This document shows, piece after piece, positions 34,252 through 46,031 of a DNA stretch of 64,000 nucleotides. The stretch's first letter is position 1, and the number at the start of each line of letters is the position of its first letter. Under the pieces are notes generated by a model that saw only the letters and a list, made by a program, of their open reading frames with translations, did not search any database and was not told the DNA's origin. A program made the translations under genes and the position numbers. The stretch is from Moniliella sp. 'wahieum' (taxonomy: Eukaryota; Basidiomycota; Moniliellomycetes; Moniliellales; Moniliellaceae): positions 930,001 to 994,000 of the forward strand of contig RSEE01000001.1 in the NCBI GenBank assembly GCA_003971905.1, in the 5' to 3' direction.

Positions 34252-34265
34252 GCGCTTAGCGCTTA
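34252..34265. repeat. 7-bp repeat, GCGCTTA (2 units)
   Basis: Two exact units around the AGCGCT palindrome, followed by GCGCGCT. Confidence 0.65.
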
Positions 34266-35512
34266 GCGCGCTCAGCCTGACCCGAGCCTCACTCCACCAT
34301 CCCCTCCATCATTAGCATTTTGTGGTCCGCAACCAAAAAACAACAAATCTCCCCCACGACAGCCATTTTTTCATCCCGTTACTATTTGCGTGCACAAGTG
34401 AGGCATATAGTGTGCCTGGCGTCGGTAGACCGAAGCTACCGAGAGGGTCGAGCCGTCAACGTTCAACGCGTCAACGCGTCACGACGGCCAAGGAGAAGCT
34501 TGTCAAACCATACTATCCACAGTTACATGTTACAGATCTCGGCCTAGGATGCGGTTGCCGGTTGAAGAAGATGACCCGGACGACGGCCGAGGTGACTGGA
34601 TGGCCGACGATCTCTCTGATGATCACCTCGATCACCACATGCATCACTGGCATCACCTGTGCTGCGAGTGATGCAATTGATGTTGCGGATTGAATCACAG
34701 GCCACAGGTATTTATATGTTACAGCTGTTACAAAGGAGACAGTGTGACATGTGATGTGTGGGACGTCTTGGGTGGTATGCAGTATATGCCAACCACATGC
34801 TGCCGCCCAAGCAGGACTAGTGTAGGACAACACCACCGAGCCTCACCGAGCCGCACCACTCACTTGTTCTCAGAGTATCAGTGGGTTTACTATGCAGGTT
34901 AGCATGCGCGGCACGGCCTTCGGAGGGGAGGCAGGAGAGCAGTAGTCTGTCGCCAGGTCCGCGAGGACGAAAACTGACACGGCCGCTGGTCGCCGTAAGC
35001 TCCAAACCCGGAGAGACGAGCGAGACACCCTCCAGCCGGCATGATGCATGACGAAAGTGTTGTGCGAGGAGAATGTTGAATTCCCCTCTCCTTGATCTCC
35101 CGCCTCAGGCCGTCTCAGGCTTCAAATTCTCACTTCGCAAGAGGGGACAGGCCTGGCCAGGCCGCCGGCCCGCAAGTCCATTAAAGCATCCCAGACACAT
35201 CACGGCCTCGGCGTAACGCGTCACGTGTGAAATAATCGCACCCTTTCTTCTGCGTGATGATCTGCGACAGATCCATGGGCGCTAGCTATGCACTATGGCC
35301 AACTGCGCAACAGCTTCCGAAAGGGGTCTGCTCACGCGCGCGCTCACGATAAATGGTTACGCGTTACGCCCTGCGGCCTCAACCTGAGGCCTCAGCTGAG
35401 GTGCGCGCCTGGGCCTGAGCGCTCCTGAACGCATCTGGGCGCTGAAAAACAACACTTAGTCCTTAAAGCCCGACAACCGCGTCCCCAAAGCGTGTTTCCG
35501 AGGATGTGGACA

Positions 35513-35519
35513 TATAAAA
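35513..35519 (+). promoter_or_regulatory. TATA box of secreted hydrolase gene
   Basis: TATAAAA lies about 100 bases upstream of the ATG at 35618. A pyrimidine-rich leader follows (CTCATCTCTCTGG), typical of a fungal core promoter. Confidence 0.55.
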
Positions 35520-35617
35520 ACCTTTCTCTCATCTCTCTGGCTTGCATCTCTCCTTCTTGAAACCCTCCATACACCCACCCTACCTATCCTCCGGCCTCGA
35601 TATATTGGGTACACGCC

Positions 35618-36767
35618 ATGTTCGCGCCTGTGCGCCTCCTGGTTGCCGCCTTGATCACAACGGCCATCGCAACGACCGCCCTTCCAACCCCCCCGCCCAA
35701 AGCGCAGTTCCACACCTACCACGCCTGCCCAAACACGCCCTTCCAGATCCCTGTTCTCACGTCCGATCTATGGGTCTCTCCTTTGGGCTTCGAAACCTCC
35801 CGTGCGCGTACTGCCATTGTAGTGCAGCATGGCATGAATCGCGACTTTAACAATGCTTCATGGCCGTGGCGTCCAACGTGGACTTGAGCAGCACGGTGGT
35901 GGTCGCGCCCAACTTTTACCTACTTTCTGATAGCGGCAACGGAGGCACGTGGTACCAGCCTTGGCGCGACCTGGCCTGGAACGTGAACCACGACTGGGTG
36001 GAAGGTCAGGATGCGGTCAACGCGCCTGGTTGCTCCTCCTACGACGTGTATGATTGGTTGCGCAACCGATTTTTGGACCGGTCCAAGTACCCCCAGCTGG
36101 AGAATGTGTATTTTGTTGGCCACTCGAATGGGGCTGCTTTCATCTCGCGGTACGCACTCATCTCAGACGACTTCCCCTCGAACCAGGTGAGGCCAAGTTT
36201 GTGACGGCCAACCCTCCTCCACGCCCTACTTTACCACCTTCCGTCCTGTTGCTAGCTTGGTCAACGGTGAACGCGAATGCCGCAATTGGAATTCCTGGCC
36301 ATACGGACCTGAAGGCGCACCTTCGATTCGGTACAAAACAGCGCTGGCTCGGCCCGCAAGCCATGTATCAACGGTACATTGGCCGGCACGTCCTGAACAT
36401 GGTGGGCGACTTGGACACTCGCTCTCGGTATGACTTTGGCGACGACTCGTGCGCCGCTCGGTCCCAAGGCGGGCGCAACCGGCGCAATCGAGCGTACGAC
36501 TACTGGTTGTACAAGGTCCTCCTTGCTGGCGCTCAAAACTCAGCCAATGTTGGTGGCGTGGAACGCTTGAACCAGTTCCCTACTTACCCGCATATTGCTG
36601 CCGGCGGGATTGAGCAGATCGCATGGGGACCGTTCCATCATCAGTTCTGTGTCGTGCCAAACGTGGGGCACGTGGCACAGGATATGTGGGGTTCCAAGTG
36701 CGGCCAGGCCATTTTGCAAGAAGGTCGCATTCCCAGGGCCCTTTGGGGCTACCCTGCGATGCCATAG
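35618..36767 (+). CDS. Secreted alpha/beta hydrolase
   Basis: About 380 residues from ATG 35618 to TAG 36765-36767. A clear signal peptide is seen (MFAPVRLLVAALITTAIATT). Core motifs are VVQHGMNRD (the oxyanion region after strand 3), YFVGHSNGAAFISRYAL (GxSxG nucleophile elbow), ANP.STPYFTTFRP and WNSWPYGPEG, then YIGRHVLNMVGDLD and the likely catalytic His in VPNVGHVAQDMWGS. The arrangement is that of a fungal family of extracellular alpha/beta hydrolases of unknown substrate. Frame changes lie near 35850, 36187, 36220 and 36350. The possible donor at 36187 is better explained as a frame change, since coding continues directly behind it in another frame. A secreted esterase or peptidase role is inference. 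Confidence 0.7.
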
Positions 36768-38393
36768 GTCTCATCATGTTGCGATGAGCCTATTCACTTT
36801 CGTCTTCTAACAGCGGAGGAAGGGGGGACAGTTCTTATGTCGGGAAACACCAAAAAAGAGGGGTGCTTTCCCCCCAAGTCCGATGCCCTCTCTCTCCGTC
36901 GTATCTTATGTGCATTGCCGCGTCCATGCTTGACACGCATTGATCGGGTATGCAAAAGTTACCATTCCATTTTATCTCATTTTGTACCCGACGTTTTCAT
37001 CTTTCTTCCTCAACTGCATCCGTCTTATCAACGATGGTCCTTAATGCTATTACATGCCGTTTGCGTCAATACTTTTTGCATGGGCCTGGCCTGGTAGGCC
37101 TCTGTGTTATGAACTGTATATTTGCCTAGAGTATAGATCCCAACACACATCTCTCTACTAATGTCGCCAGTGCGGTACATTTTCAGTCTCTTCAGCGGGG
37201 CCTCGCCGAGACTAGTACAGCTAACACACACATATATTGATGTAAGGGTGAAGAGGTATAATGCAATCGGATGGGAATAAGAGGGGACTAGTACCACTTC
37301 GTCTGAATAACGAGAGACCTGATGCTCACACCCAAATTAACAAAATGCCCTTCCACGATCACTTTAATGTATACGTGCGTTCCCCCACAGGCTCTGAGTA
37401 TAGCATCATCGTCGGAAGCGATGTGCTGTGGTCAAAGGATCAGAGAGTGGTTCCTCGTAAGGGGAAAGTGGTGGAGCCGTTCGGGTGTGGCGTGGGAACT
37501 GCCGGGACGAGAGAGCACACTGCCCTCCTTCTATAAAGAAAAGTAGCATCGGGGGTGGTAGATGTAAGCTACGTTTGAGGGGCACGCGTTCGTGAACAAG
37601 CTCTACCCGTACACCGGCGCAGGATGAACCACTTGAAGAGGGGGATGAGGGACAGCGTTCTGGTCATGGTGCGCAGCGAGTCAAAATCCGCAGTGAATAA
37701 CCTAAACGCGAGACGTTTCGCTGGTAGTTATTATTAGTTGCGTTGGCAAACTGAGGCAGATTAACGGAGAAGAAACAGTGCAATAGAGACATGGATAGTG
37801 TGGTGAGCTGATGAAGAGATAAGGGTGCAAGCTTTTCACTTCGGAAAACCACCCATATTTGAGAATCGACTATTAGGATCAGTACTGTAGAAGAGATTCC
37901 CTCCCTACTCGAGAAGACTTCTTGTGATGCCAAATTATTTCTCTGCATCTTTTGAGCATCTCATCCTTGGAGCGCGAGGTATGACGTTCAGCGTTTTTAG
38001 CGTCCATTAGCATATACACCTGCCTGCTTGGACATTCAAACAATAAGCGATGGACCAGGGAACGAGATGCAATGACGATAAGAAGACCGTTCACAATGCT
38101 ACGTCGTGACAAACAACACAAATGTGAGGGGTACAGCCTAATTCATTAGGTGGTGAGGTGGGGAGGGGGGGAGAGGCGCAGGACCATGGGCATAATCTCT
38201 TCCAAAAGAGACCGGGTCCAAAGCCATGCGCCGCCGTAGAGCCTGAGGTCAGGCGTAACTTTTATCCACACTGGGTCATGGAGCACCCAGCGAGATCAGC
38301 ACCGAGTACCAAGCAAACGGTGCAGCCTCCTCCAAGACGTTGCTTGTTGTTCGAACAAACGGTATCCTAGGGAGGAAGGGCATGCTACACCCC
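36768..38393. other. Convergent intergenic region, AT-richer
   Basis: 1.6 kb between the secreted hydrolase and eIF4A. Both ends should be 3' UTR. The middle (about 37100-38150) is less GC-rich. No supported gene; the ORFs seen are short and featureless. Confidence 0.45.
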
Positions 38394-39051
38394 TTAGATG
38401 AGGTCGGCAATGTCCATGGGCATCTCCTCAATGTGAGTCGAGTAGAACATCTCGATCTCACGCATCATGGGGAGGTCGTCCTGGGTGACGAAGTTGATGG
38501 CCACACCCTTACGACCAAAGCGACCACCACGACCAATACGGTGAATGTAGTTCTCGCGGTTGGTCGGCAGGTCGTAGTTGATGACCAGCGACACCTGCTG
38601 AACGTCGATACCACGGGCAAGCAGGTCAGTGGTGATCAGGATACGGGAGGAGCCCGAACGGAACTCCTGCATGATCACATCACGCTGCGACTGCTCCATG
38701 TCACCGTGCATAGCCGAGACAGTGAAGTCCTGGCTGATGAGCTGGTCGGTGAGCCAGTCGACCTTGCGGCGGGTGTTGCAGAAGATGACGGCCTGGGTGA
38801 TGGTGAGCGTCTCGTACAGGTCGCACAGAGTCGCCAGCTTCCAGTCCTCCTTGTCGATGGAGATGAAGAACTGACGGATACCCTCAAGGGTGAGCTCGTC
38901 ACGCTTGACCAGGATGCGCACGGGGTCGCGCATGAACTTCTTGGTGACCTCGAGCACATCGGTGGGCATGGTGGCCGAGAGAAGGACGACCTGGGTGTCC
39001 TGGGGCAAGCGCTGGAAGATCTCGTACATCTGCTCCTTGAAACCCTTGGAC

Positions 39052-39084
<33 letters not shown>

Positions 39085-39612
39085 TTGAGGCCGCTGGTCA
39101 CAAAGTGGCCACGGTCAATCATGTCGAAGACACGGCCGGGGGGTACCGACAACAACGTGAGGGCCCTCCTGCAGGCGGGCAATGTCCTCCGAGATACGGG
39201 TACCACCAACGCAGGCGTGGCAGTTGACCTTCAGGTAGTCACCAAGGGCGAGCACGACCTTCTGGATCTGGAGCGCAAGCTCACGGGTAGGAGCCAGGAC
39301 AAGGGCCTGGGTCTTGTTGACCGTGGTGTCGATACGCTGCAGAATCGAGATGGAGAAAGTGGCAGTCTTGCCAGTACCCGACTGGGCCTGGGCAATCACA
39401 TCGTTACCCTTGACGATCGGGACGATGGCACGGGCCTGGATAGCCGAGGGCTTCTCGAAACCGTAGGCGTACACACCGTGGACAAGCTCAGGCTTGAGGT
39501 CCATGGTGTCGAAGTTGTCGCACACCTGGTCCCAGTTGGACTCGATGGTGGGCTCAGCCATGGGGTCGGTACTGCCGCCGGCGGCGACCGGGGGAATCTC
39601 CGTGTTAGACAT
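38394..39612 (-). CDS. TIF1: Eukaryotic initiation factor 4A, DEAD-box RNA helicase
   Basis: 405 residues from ATG 39612 ([13 protein letters not shown]) to TAA 38394-38396, with no intron in the coding part. All DEAD-box motifs are seen: the Q motif ([10 protein letters not shown]), AQSGTGKT (I), PTRELA (Ia), GG (VGGTRI), TPGR (Ib), DEAD (II), SAT (III), ARGID and [10 protein letters not shown] (VI). It unwinds mRNA leaders as part of eIF4F. One base too many in the C run at about 39135-39140 puts TPGR out of frame: the coding length is 1,219 bases instead of 1,218. As this gene is essential in fungi, the extra base is almost surely a sequence error. A likely 5' UTR intron lies upstream at 39699-39812. 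Confidence 0.95.
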
Positions 39613-40929
39613 GTTGGGCAAAGGTTGTAATTCGAACTGTTCTCTCCTTGTTCAGGAAAGAATCAATCCAAAGGGGTGAGGGGCGAAGCGGAAGGTGGCT
39701 GCAACGGAATAATCAGTTAGCATCGGCATTAACGTCCGCCGCGGAGAGGGAGTCGATCATGGGAAGCTTGGCCGAGGAGAAGAGGCATAGAGAGTAAGGG
39801 CAGAATACGCACCTGGGTGGCGGTGGTTAAGGAGCGGATCCTTGGAAGAAGAGAAGGAGAATGCGGGAGCGCCGCGCGGCTTAAAGGCCACCCATGCGGG
39901 TTCGACTAGCAATGTGAGGACCGGCACAAGGCCAGTGCTGACAGAAAAAAGAGAATGCAAAAATTTCAGCTGAGTAGCACTGCCCCTCTGCAGTGACAGC
40001 ACTAGAACACTATCACATATGAGCCGCAGCATGGTATCGGAACACTTCCCCCCTGCCATCAGGGTTTTCATATTCACATCGTCGGCACCTGCTCAGCCTG
40101 AACCTCAAGGCTCAACTCGTGTTTCTGAAGTTTGATGGACCGCACCTGAGCCTCATCGATCGTGATGCATGATATCGATCATTGAGCTAGTGGTAAAATA
40201 GAGCGTCCATTAAAAAACGGTCGGAATGATTAATGATGGTGGGTCAACATGAACGTTGAAGACGTTGAACGTACTGAACGACATCCTGTGAATGTGAGTG
40301 GCCAGGTCAGCTGCACAGATGTTCAAGGATGACGTCGATTTCTCGATGACGTAGAAACACATCTCGCAAGCGGTGACCGGTGAAGCTTGAAGCTCAAATG
40401 GCGGGGCCTGAATAACATCTTTGCTTCATCCTCGCGGACGAAGGGCCCCGGTTTCCTTTTGTCAAACACGTCGTAGTCTCACTGTAGACAGGTAAAAAGT
40501 TGGCCAAAATACAAACTAGAGGTATCACGCCCCCCTACATCTTCCTCAAGTCGGAGGGACCATCAAAGAGACTTGCCCTTCGAGATCTAATGGGATCGTC
40601 ATACGAACCAAGAAGCAGATCGTGAAGAAGACGGCGCTGGCCAGGTGTACGGATCAGATCGATCCGAAGGAAAGCTATGATCGTCTTTGCTGGCAAAGGC
40701 CTGCTGCCAAAAACCCGGCTTGATGATTGGATCATCTCCCTGGACAAGCTGGACACCGAGGACGCAGATAATATCCTATGGGATTATTCTCACACAAGGC
40801 AGAGGCCAGTGGCTTTGATCGCGAGATATTGAAGTACGTAGAAGTCGTGAGAAGAAAAGCCACAACAGGAGTTGATGGCTGTTACACAAAAGGAGCTTTG
40901 AGGGCAAGGGATTCCCTCGGCACGATCGA
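39613..40929. other. Intergenic: eIF4A promoter and 5' UTR intron
   Basis: 1.3 kb between two genes on the minus strand. The first 200 bases carry the eIF4A leader and its intron. Further up lie scattered AACGTTG and GGTGAAGCTTGAAGC words (about 40250-40395). The last 400 bases are probable 3' UTR of the p24 gene. No extra gene seen. Confidence 0.45.
39699..39812 (-). other. Probable 5' UTR intron of eIF4A
   Basis: On the minus strand the donor is CAG|GTGCGT at 39812, the branch-type CTAAC at 39720-39716, and the acceptor TTGCAG ends at 39699. The branch lies 16 bases from the acceptor. The size is 114 nt. Highly expressed fungal genes often carry such leader introns. Confidence 0.6.
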
Positions 40930-41689
40930 TTACCGCAGCTTCTTATCTTCGAAGAAGACCTGGAGGCACGTAGGTTAGGGCGGGAAGTGATCCAAAAACG
41001 ACGGAAACGTACCCGGAGATGGCGCAGCTGCCAAAGGCAAGTGCAGAGCAAGACGACCAACTGGACTGCCGACCAATACACGGCGCGTGAGTTGGTTTTT
41101 TCAGAGAGATTACGGAACTCTGCTTCACTCTCGCGCTGGTACCGCTGTTCACGGCGAATATCGCGAACGAGGGCGTTGAGGTCCTTGACGCGGTTGACCA
41201 ATTCGTTGACGTGATTCTGGTTCTTGTGCGAGTGGTCAGGCTTGGCGTCACCGATAATAATGTCAAGGTGCATGCGGATCTGGCCGTGGTTGGAGCGGCT
41301 GGAGGGAGGTAGTCGGTGGAGAGGCAGATCTCGTGTTCACCATTGTTGTGGCTCGTAAACGCGAACTTGCCCTCGCTAGGGGCGCGCGTGGAGGTGAGGA
41401 CGTGGGAGTTGTCGAGCTCACGAATCAAAATGTTCATGCCCAGGTCATCGTGGATGTTAAATTGTCCCTGGGCCTTGTCCCACTCCTCGGCCATGTAGTG
41501 GCCGACGACAACTGTGTCGGAAGGAAGATCCTCAATGAAGCACTTGCGCTCGTGCTGGTCCAGGTAAAAGTAGAGCTGCCGAGAAGAAAGTCAGCATGCG
41601 GTTGCCAGAGCGGATAGAAATCACACCCACCCATTTACAGCGTGTATCGAGACGAGGGCAAAGAGGCCGACCAATAGAAGCAGGCGCAT
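40930..41689 (-). CDS. p24 family cargo receptor, alpha-like (TMED/Erp type)
   Basis: About 218 residues. Exon 1 is 41689-41627 (signal peptide MRLLLLVGLFALVSIHAVNG), intron 41626-41576 (donor GTGTGA, acceptor GGCAG), exon 2 41575-41013, intron 41012-40960 (donor GTACGT, acceptor CTCCAG), exon 3 40959 to TAA 40930-40932. The GOLD domain begins LYFYLDQHERKCFIEDLPSDT, close to the alpha subfamily. A coiled coil follows (HVNELVNRVKDLNALVRDIRREQ), then one membrane segment and the tail VFFEDKKLR with FF and KK signals for COPII and COPI. These proteins cycle between ER and Golgi and load cargo such as GPI-anchored proteins. Exon 2 has 563 bases, one short of a whole number of codons, matching a frame change near 41310. 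It is head to head with Rad18. Confidence 0.9.
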
Positions 41690-42092
41690 CGCTGTGGGCG
41701 GCAGGACAGCCTTGGCTCGACGGGGCGGTGGGGATGCCGGCAGCGGAGACGGTGGATTGCTCCGCACCCCATCTGGCCGACGTGGCGCACGACAAATCAG
41801 CTAACGCCATCCATTGGCCGGCGCAGCGGAATTTCACATTTCAGCTGTCCACGTGTTATTAGTCAGCCGCGGCAGCCAGCCTGAGGCCCCTGAGGCTCAT
41901 CGCCTCCGCTGAGGTGGTGAGATCTGAGATCTGAGACTGAGTATGCGGAGGGTAAAACTCGGGATTCGGAACAACTCGGGCGCGACAGGTTATGTAATTC
42001 CAGGTCGCGTGCTGCCCGCGTGTTGGCGCCACCAATTAATTTGCTCGCCATCCCTTGGGGCCCAACCGCCCGACCACCGCCCCCCCCCACCC
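41690..42092. promoter_or_regulatory. Shared divergent promoter of p24 and Rad18 genes
   Basis: 403 bases between two divergent start codons. It contains GAGATCT twice at a 7-base step (41919-41932) and several CTGAGG words just before it. No TATA box is evident. Confidence 0.5.
41919..41932. repeat. 7-bp repeat, GAGATCT (2 units)
   Basis: Two exact units, then GAGACTG. The core is palindrome AGATCT plus G. It sits inside the shared p24/Rad18 promoter. Confidence 0.75.
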
Positions 42093-43779
42093 ATGCACCA
42101 GCGGAGTGGAGAGGACGAGGTGGGCGACCCGAGCGACTGGACGGGCGATACACGGTGGGTCGCTGCGCTTGACTCGAGTCTGCGGTGCGAGCTATGCTAC
42201 GACGTGTTTGTTGCACCGGTCAGTCTGCGCCTGTGGCCACGCGTTTTGCAGTGCCTGCATCCGCACCCACATCAACCAGCCACAAGCCAAGGGGCAGTTC
42301 TGCCCCAAGTGCCGACAACCCAAGGCGTACGACTCGGAACTCGTGCTGCAGCAGCACTTGAGGTCGCGGCCGATGTCTGGAGGTCCAATCGCCAGCGCCT
42401 ACGCACTGCCCTTACCCGCCAAACGGAAGACGCGGCCACCATCGCTGGGTTGGAGGAGCGCGTTCGCACTCTCGAAGCCACCATCAGGGCGCAAATCAGC
42501 AGCAGACCCATACGGAATTTCAGGCGAAAGATGTTTTCTTCTTACTCCCCATGGTGACGACACCCAGGTGGAATTGCTGGATCGCAGTCCGGAGCACGTC
42601 CAAGAGGAGGAACGAAATACAAGCCAAGAGCAAGACCAACAGCCAAATCAAACCCACATTCAGTTGGGTGACTCCCTACACCTCCCTCCCCCCCCCGACG
42701 AAATCCGGGAGGACTTGTTCGATCGTAGCTCCGAACCCGTCGAAGGGGTGGAATTGGGACTCCAGTTCCCCCCTCGAGTCAAGTCGAGCTGGCAGTACTG
42801 AGGGACGGCGAGACCGATCCACACAAACCCTCTCCCTTGTCTAAGAGGAAGAGATCTCGCAGCCGCAGCAACTCTTCCAGCTCCGAGGTTGAGATTGTGG
42901 ACATCTCACCCGCACTACCAAAGCGTGATGCGACCCCACAACTTACGCAGGAGGGCAAATTGCGAGGCAAGTGCTAGCCCCCTTTTTTCGATCCATCTAA
43001 GGCACTAACTCTTACTCTCTCTCTTTTCTCTAGCCCAAAGTCAAGTTGCATGTCCCATATGTGGGTTACTTTTACGCTTGAAGCTTGAATCGCCACCGGA
43101 TAGCGGCCGGTGCGAACCTGGCCGGGAACCAAGTGAAAGGGAACGCGGGCTCCTACCTTTCATCTTCCTCGCACAACTCACCTAGCCGCCAAAGCGCCAA
43201 AAGCGAGTTCGCTGTCCCTGAATCTTCGCGCCCCGCAAACGGATAGCAACATCAGGGGCTGGTACGGGCGTGCTGGCGTTCTTCGGAGGTGCCGCCACGA
43301 CGGATAGCGCGCTTGCACCTGATGCCAAACGGTTGGTTCGACCCCATTATCATGGCCAGCGGGAGAAGGACCTGCGCAAGCTACTCAAGGATGCGGGGCT
43401 TTCAGGAGTGGGGTCGCGGGAGCGAATGATCGAACGGCACACTCAATGGATTAACCTTTGGAACGCGAACGTCGATGCTTCCCCCGAGTTTCGCAAGACA
43501 ACGAGCCAACTTCGTCATCAGTTGCGCGAGTGGGAAACTAATGTGCTTGATGCCGATACTCGCCCTACTCCTCGCTCTGGTGAGGACTCTTCTTTGTCAG
43601 CATCGAGTGATGCGTGGGTTGCTACCCACCGTGCGCAATTTCGTGAATTGGTTCAGGCTGCTCGCGATTCGGCCATGCGAGACCGCCGACGTCTGGCTCA
43701 TTCTGCCGATAAAGAGCCAAATCCTGCTCTAGAAGACAACGAAACCAATTCCTCTAACCAAGGGGATGTCTTATCCTGA
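42093..43779 (+). CDS. RAD18: Postreplication repair E3 ubiquitin ligase Rad18
   Basis: About 500 residues from ATG 42093 to TGA 43777-43779. The opening DWTGDTRWVAALDSSLRCELC leads into a C3HC4 RING (CELC ... CGHAFCSACIRTHI ... FCPKC), then PKAYDSELV and a helical Rad6-binding type stretch (VAADVWRSNRQRLR). A UBZ-type zinc finger is recognisable at 43040-43110 (VACPICG, then a HLDSGRC-like end once small frame changes are allowed for). A SAP DNA-binding domain follows (HGQREKDLRKLLKDAGLSGVGSRERMIERH) and then a typical C-terminal helical segment. This RING-UBZ-SAP order is that of Rad18, which with Rad6 ubiquitinates PCNA at Lys164 to start damage tolerance. One intron is likely at about 42971-43033 (GTGCTAG donor, TCTCTAG acceptor). 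Several frame changes lie in the RING, near 42350, 42790 and in the UBZ. Confidence 0.85.
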
Positions 43780-44313
43780 TCCTCTCGCTTGCCTCCTTCC
43801 CTTCCTCTTCTGTGCACTCCATCATATTCTTGCGTCATATTCCGTGTCGTTAAATGAAAACTGCATACGATTAGTGACCTTGGTAGCGCGCTTTCCCCCT
43901 GCATCCCAGTGAAATGCCGAGAGCTCACAGGAATATAGTCATGCATATTGGGGGTGAGTGTGTACAGATGCCATTTGACAAAGTTAGACCGGCAGGGGGG
44001 CTGGGTGGGGTGAAGGGGGATGTGGTAGACGGTGCACAGGGAAGAGGGGGGAAGAGGAAGGATGAGAAAGAAGAGGTCCGAATCGAGAGCATATCGGGCA
44101 CAAGAATGAAGACTAGTAGCCCCCGTCCCCATGCGTAGGGTGGGGTGCCATGGGTTGTATGAGTGACCAGGATCGATCGAGAAGGGGACAAGGTGTCGAA
44201 GAACCATAAACAAAAACAAAACGAAAACATGGCAAGGGTATCAGCGCTGATACCCGGGAGGAACTGAGCTACGCACGGCCCACCTCCCTTCAAGCCGCAT
44301 GGACAATGCTGCG
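43780..44313. other. Convergent intergenic region (3' UTRs)
   Basis: 534 bases between Rad18 and the RRM gene, which point at each other. Nothing further seen. Confidence 0.5.
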
Positions 44314-46031
44314 TTAGCTCTGACGGCGGGCTGAGGGAAGCGTGCCGTTCGAAGCCGGCCCAAAGGGGAAGGAAGGGGCACCCCCCGTTCCAAGATGAAT
44401 GGGTTGTCCTAACGGGATGGTCGTTGGCATCCCCGCTACTCGTCCGCCCTCCGGTCCTCGGCGCTGTTGATTTGACCCCAGTGGCGGCGGCGGGGGACGG
44501 TGGGACGGCAACGGGGAACCAGATTCGGTAGAAGTGTGAGTCTGGTTGCCTATGGTGGGCACCTCAAACGATTGGACCGATGTTGTATGCCCTCGGGAAC
44601 GAGCCGCCCGCCCGTGATTCCGCGCCCTGGTGTCTGACCCCCCCACCACGGCAAACGTAGGGGCACGATAACTTTGGCCATCACGATCACGACGGGAGCG
44701 ATGAGGCAAAAAGCCCTGACCATTCGGGTCCAGCTCACCCGGAGTTTCTGCTACGAAACTTGCACCTGAGAATTGCTGATTTAGCCAGTACTGGTACTGG
44801 GCGAAGAGCTGGGCTGGATTAACAGCCCCCGGCATCCCAAGCGTAGTTCCTTGGGATGCGTCTGAGTAACCATATGCACCCGAGAACATAGTGTCTGTGG
44901 CCAAAGGGAATAGGATATTGTTAGTCCCCTCCTCTCCCACAGGTGGCCAAGCAAGAGACGAGGTACTGACCTTCGCGTGCCCGTGAAGGGATGCGCGGAG
45001 CAGATGGACGGCTTGGTCTGTGCCGTCGGTACGAAAGCTGGACCGAGATGCATTTTCCACTCATGCGGGTCCTGTCGGTAGCTGTGATCGCCACCTCGGC
45101 CTCGGCTGGCGTGGCCATCTCGACAAACCCAAACCCTCGAGACTCGGTTGTACCTTGGTGGTAGACAACATTGGCATTCAGTACCTGTGCATGCACGCCC
45201 CCGCAGCCCCAATCGACTGGTCATTAGCTTCCTCGGCGGTTCAACATAAGCATGCCAAACCACCCTCGATGGATGCGGATTACGCACCTGTCCATACGGC
45301 TCGAACATAGCGGCCAGCCCCTGGTGATCAATGTGGCTCGGTAAGTAGCGGATATAGAGTGCGTTGCCGGGATTGCGTTCCACCCCCGCCATCGGATCCG
45401 GTGCGAGAACTGGGCATCTGCATGCGGCCGTGTGGGATAACCACGATCAGCGCGCTCCGAGCGTGGGGCCCGAGGCACCGGGCTCCGACTCCGGCTCCGT
45501 CCCTGCCGCGATATCGACGGGCCCGAGTCCGAGTCCATGTCCAACTCTGAGCTGCCTCCCAGGCGGCGGAGGTTGGCGCGACTAGTGTTGGCGGAGACAT
45601 CAGGGTTGGAACCCCTGCCACGGGAGTCGTCGTGGCCTGGGCCGCTAGATGCACCGTGTTCAGAACAGGAGGCCGCTCCGGTGGGGGAGAATGGGAAGGG
45701 GTGAGGTCGTCGAGGCCGAGTGAGTCAGAGCGGGCATGCCAAGGCGATGGGTTGTCGCAGGGTTCTCCGTCATTCACGTCGTCAAAGTTCGTGGGAAAGG
45801 GAAGAGGAGAAAGTCGATCTTCGCTCAGGTCGTCGCTGGGGGGATGAGCTGGAAGGCCTGCTGGTTTGAGAGGGGGTAAGGAGGGATACGTAAAAACAAA
45901 GAAGAGCCGATCAGAAAAGAACAGAACAGAGCAAGCGTCAGTGCATGCGATAACAGGGCAGACGCGGAATGCTTTTGCACGCAGGGCGCTGGCCCAGAGG
46001 GAACAGGAGACACACGCGCTGTAGCAGCCAT
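44314..46031 (-). CDS. RRM RNA-binding protein with disordered flanks
   Basis: One RRM is clear: RNP2 is LYIRYLP, followed by HIDHQGLAAMFEPYGQ; RNP1 is RGFGFVEM, followed by EVAITATDRT. The RRM is split by an intron at about 45190-45292. The N-terminal part is Ser/Asp/Pro-rich with an RS-like stretch (SRQGRSRSRSPVPRAPRSER). The C-terminal part has FAQYQYWLNQQF and low-complexity Gly/Pro/Ser sequence, ending at TAA 44314-44316. The start is uncertain: MAATARVSPVP at 46031 would need an intron ending with CAG near 45863. Introns are also likely near 44893-44970. A role in mRNA processing is likely from the RRM and RS-like part; I cannot name the orthologue. Confidence 0.6.

Larger units (their letters stand above)
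32534..35617. other. Long gene-poor region with the longest AAGCTTG array
   Basis: 3.1 kb with no supported coding region. The start is 3' UTR of the HMG gene. A 22-bp direct repeat lies at 33340-33387, an eight-unit AAGCTTG array at 33410-33465, GTCACAT at 33534-33554, AACGTTG words at 33880-33915, GCGCTTA at 34252-34265, and CAACGTT/ACGCGT words at 34457-34485. The last 120 bases hold the TATA box and 5' UTR of the secreted hydrolase. Confidence 0.5.

Noticed and set aside
39885-39910. Possible tRNA B box (GGGTTCGACTAG)
   Set aside because: The last bases do not fit the B-box consensus and no A box or cloverleaf stem is found nearby.
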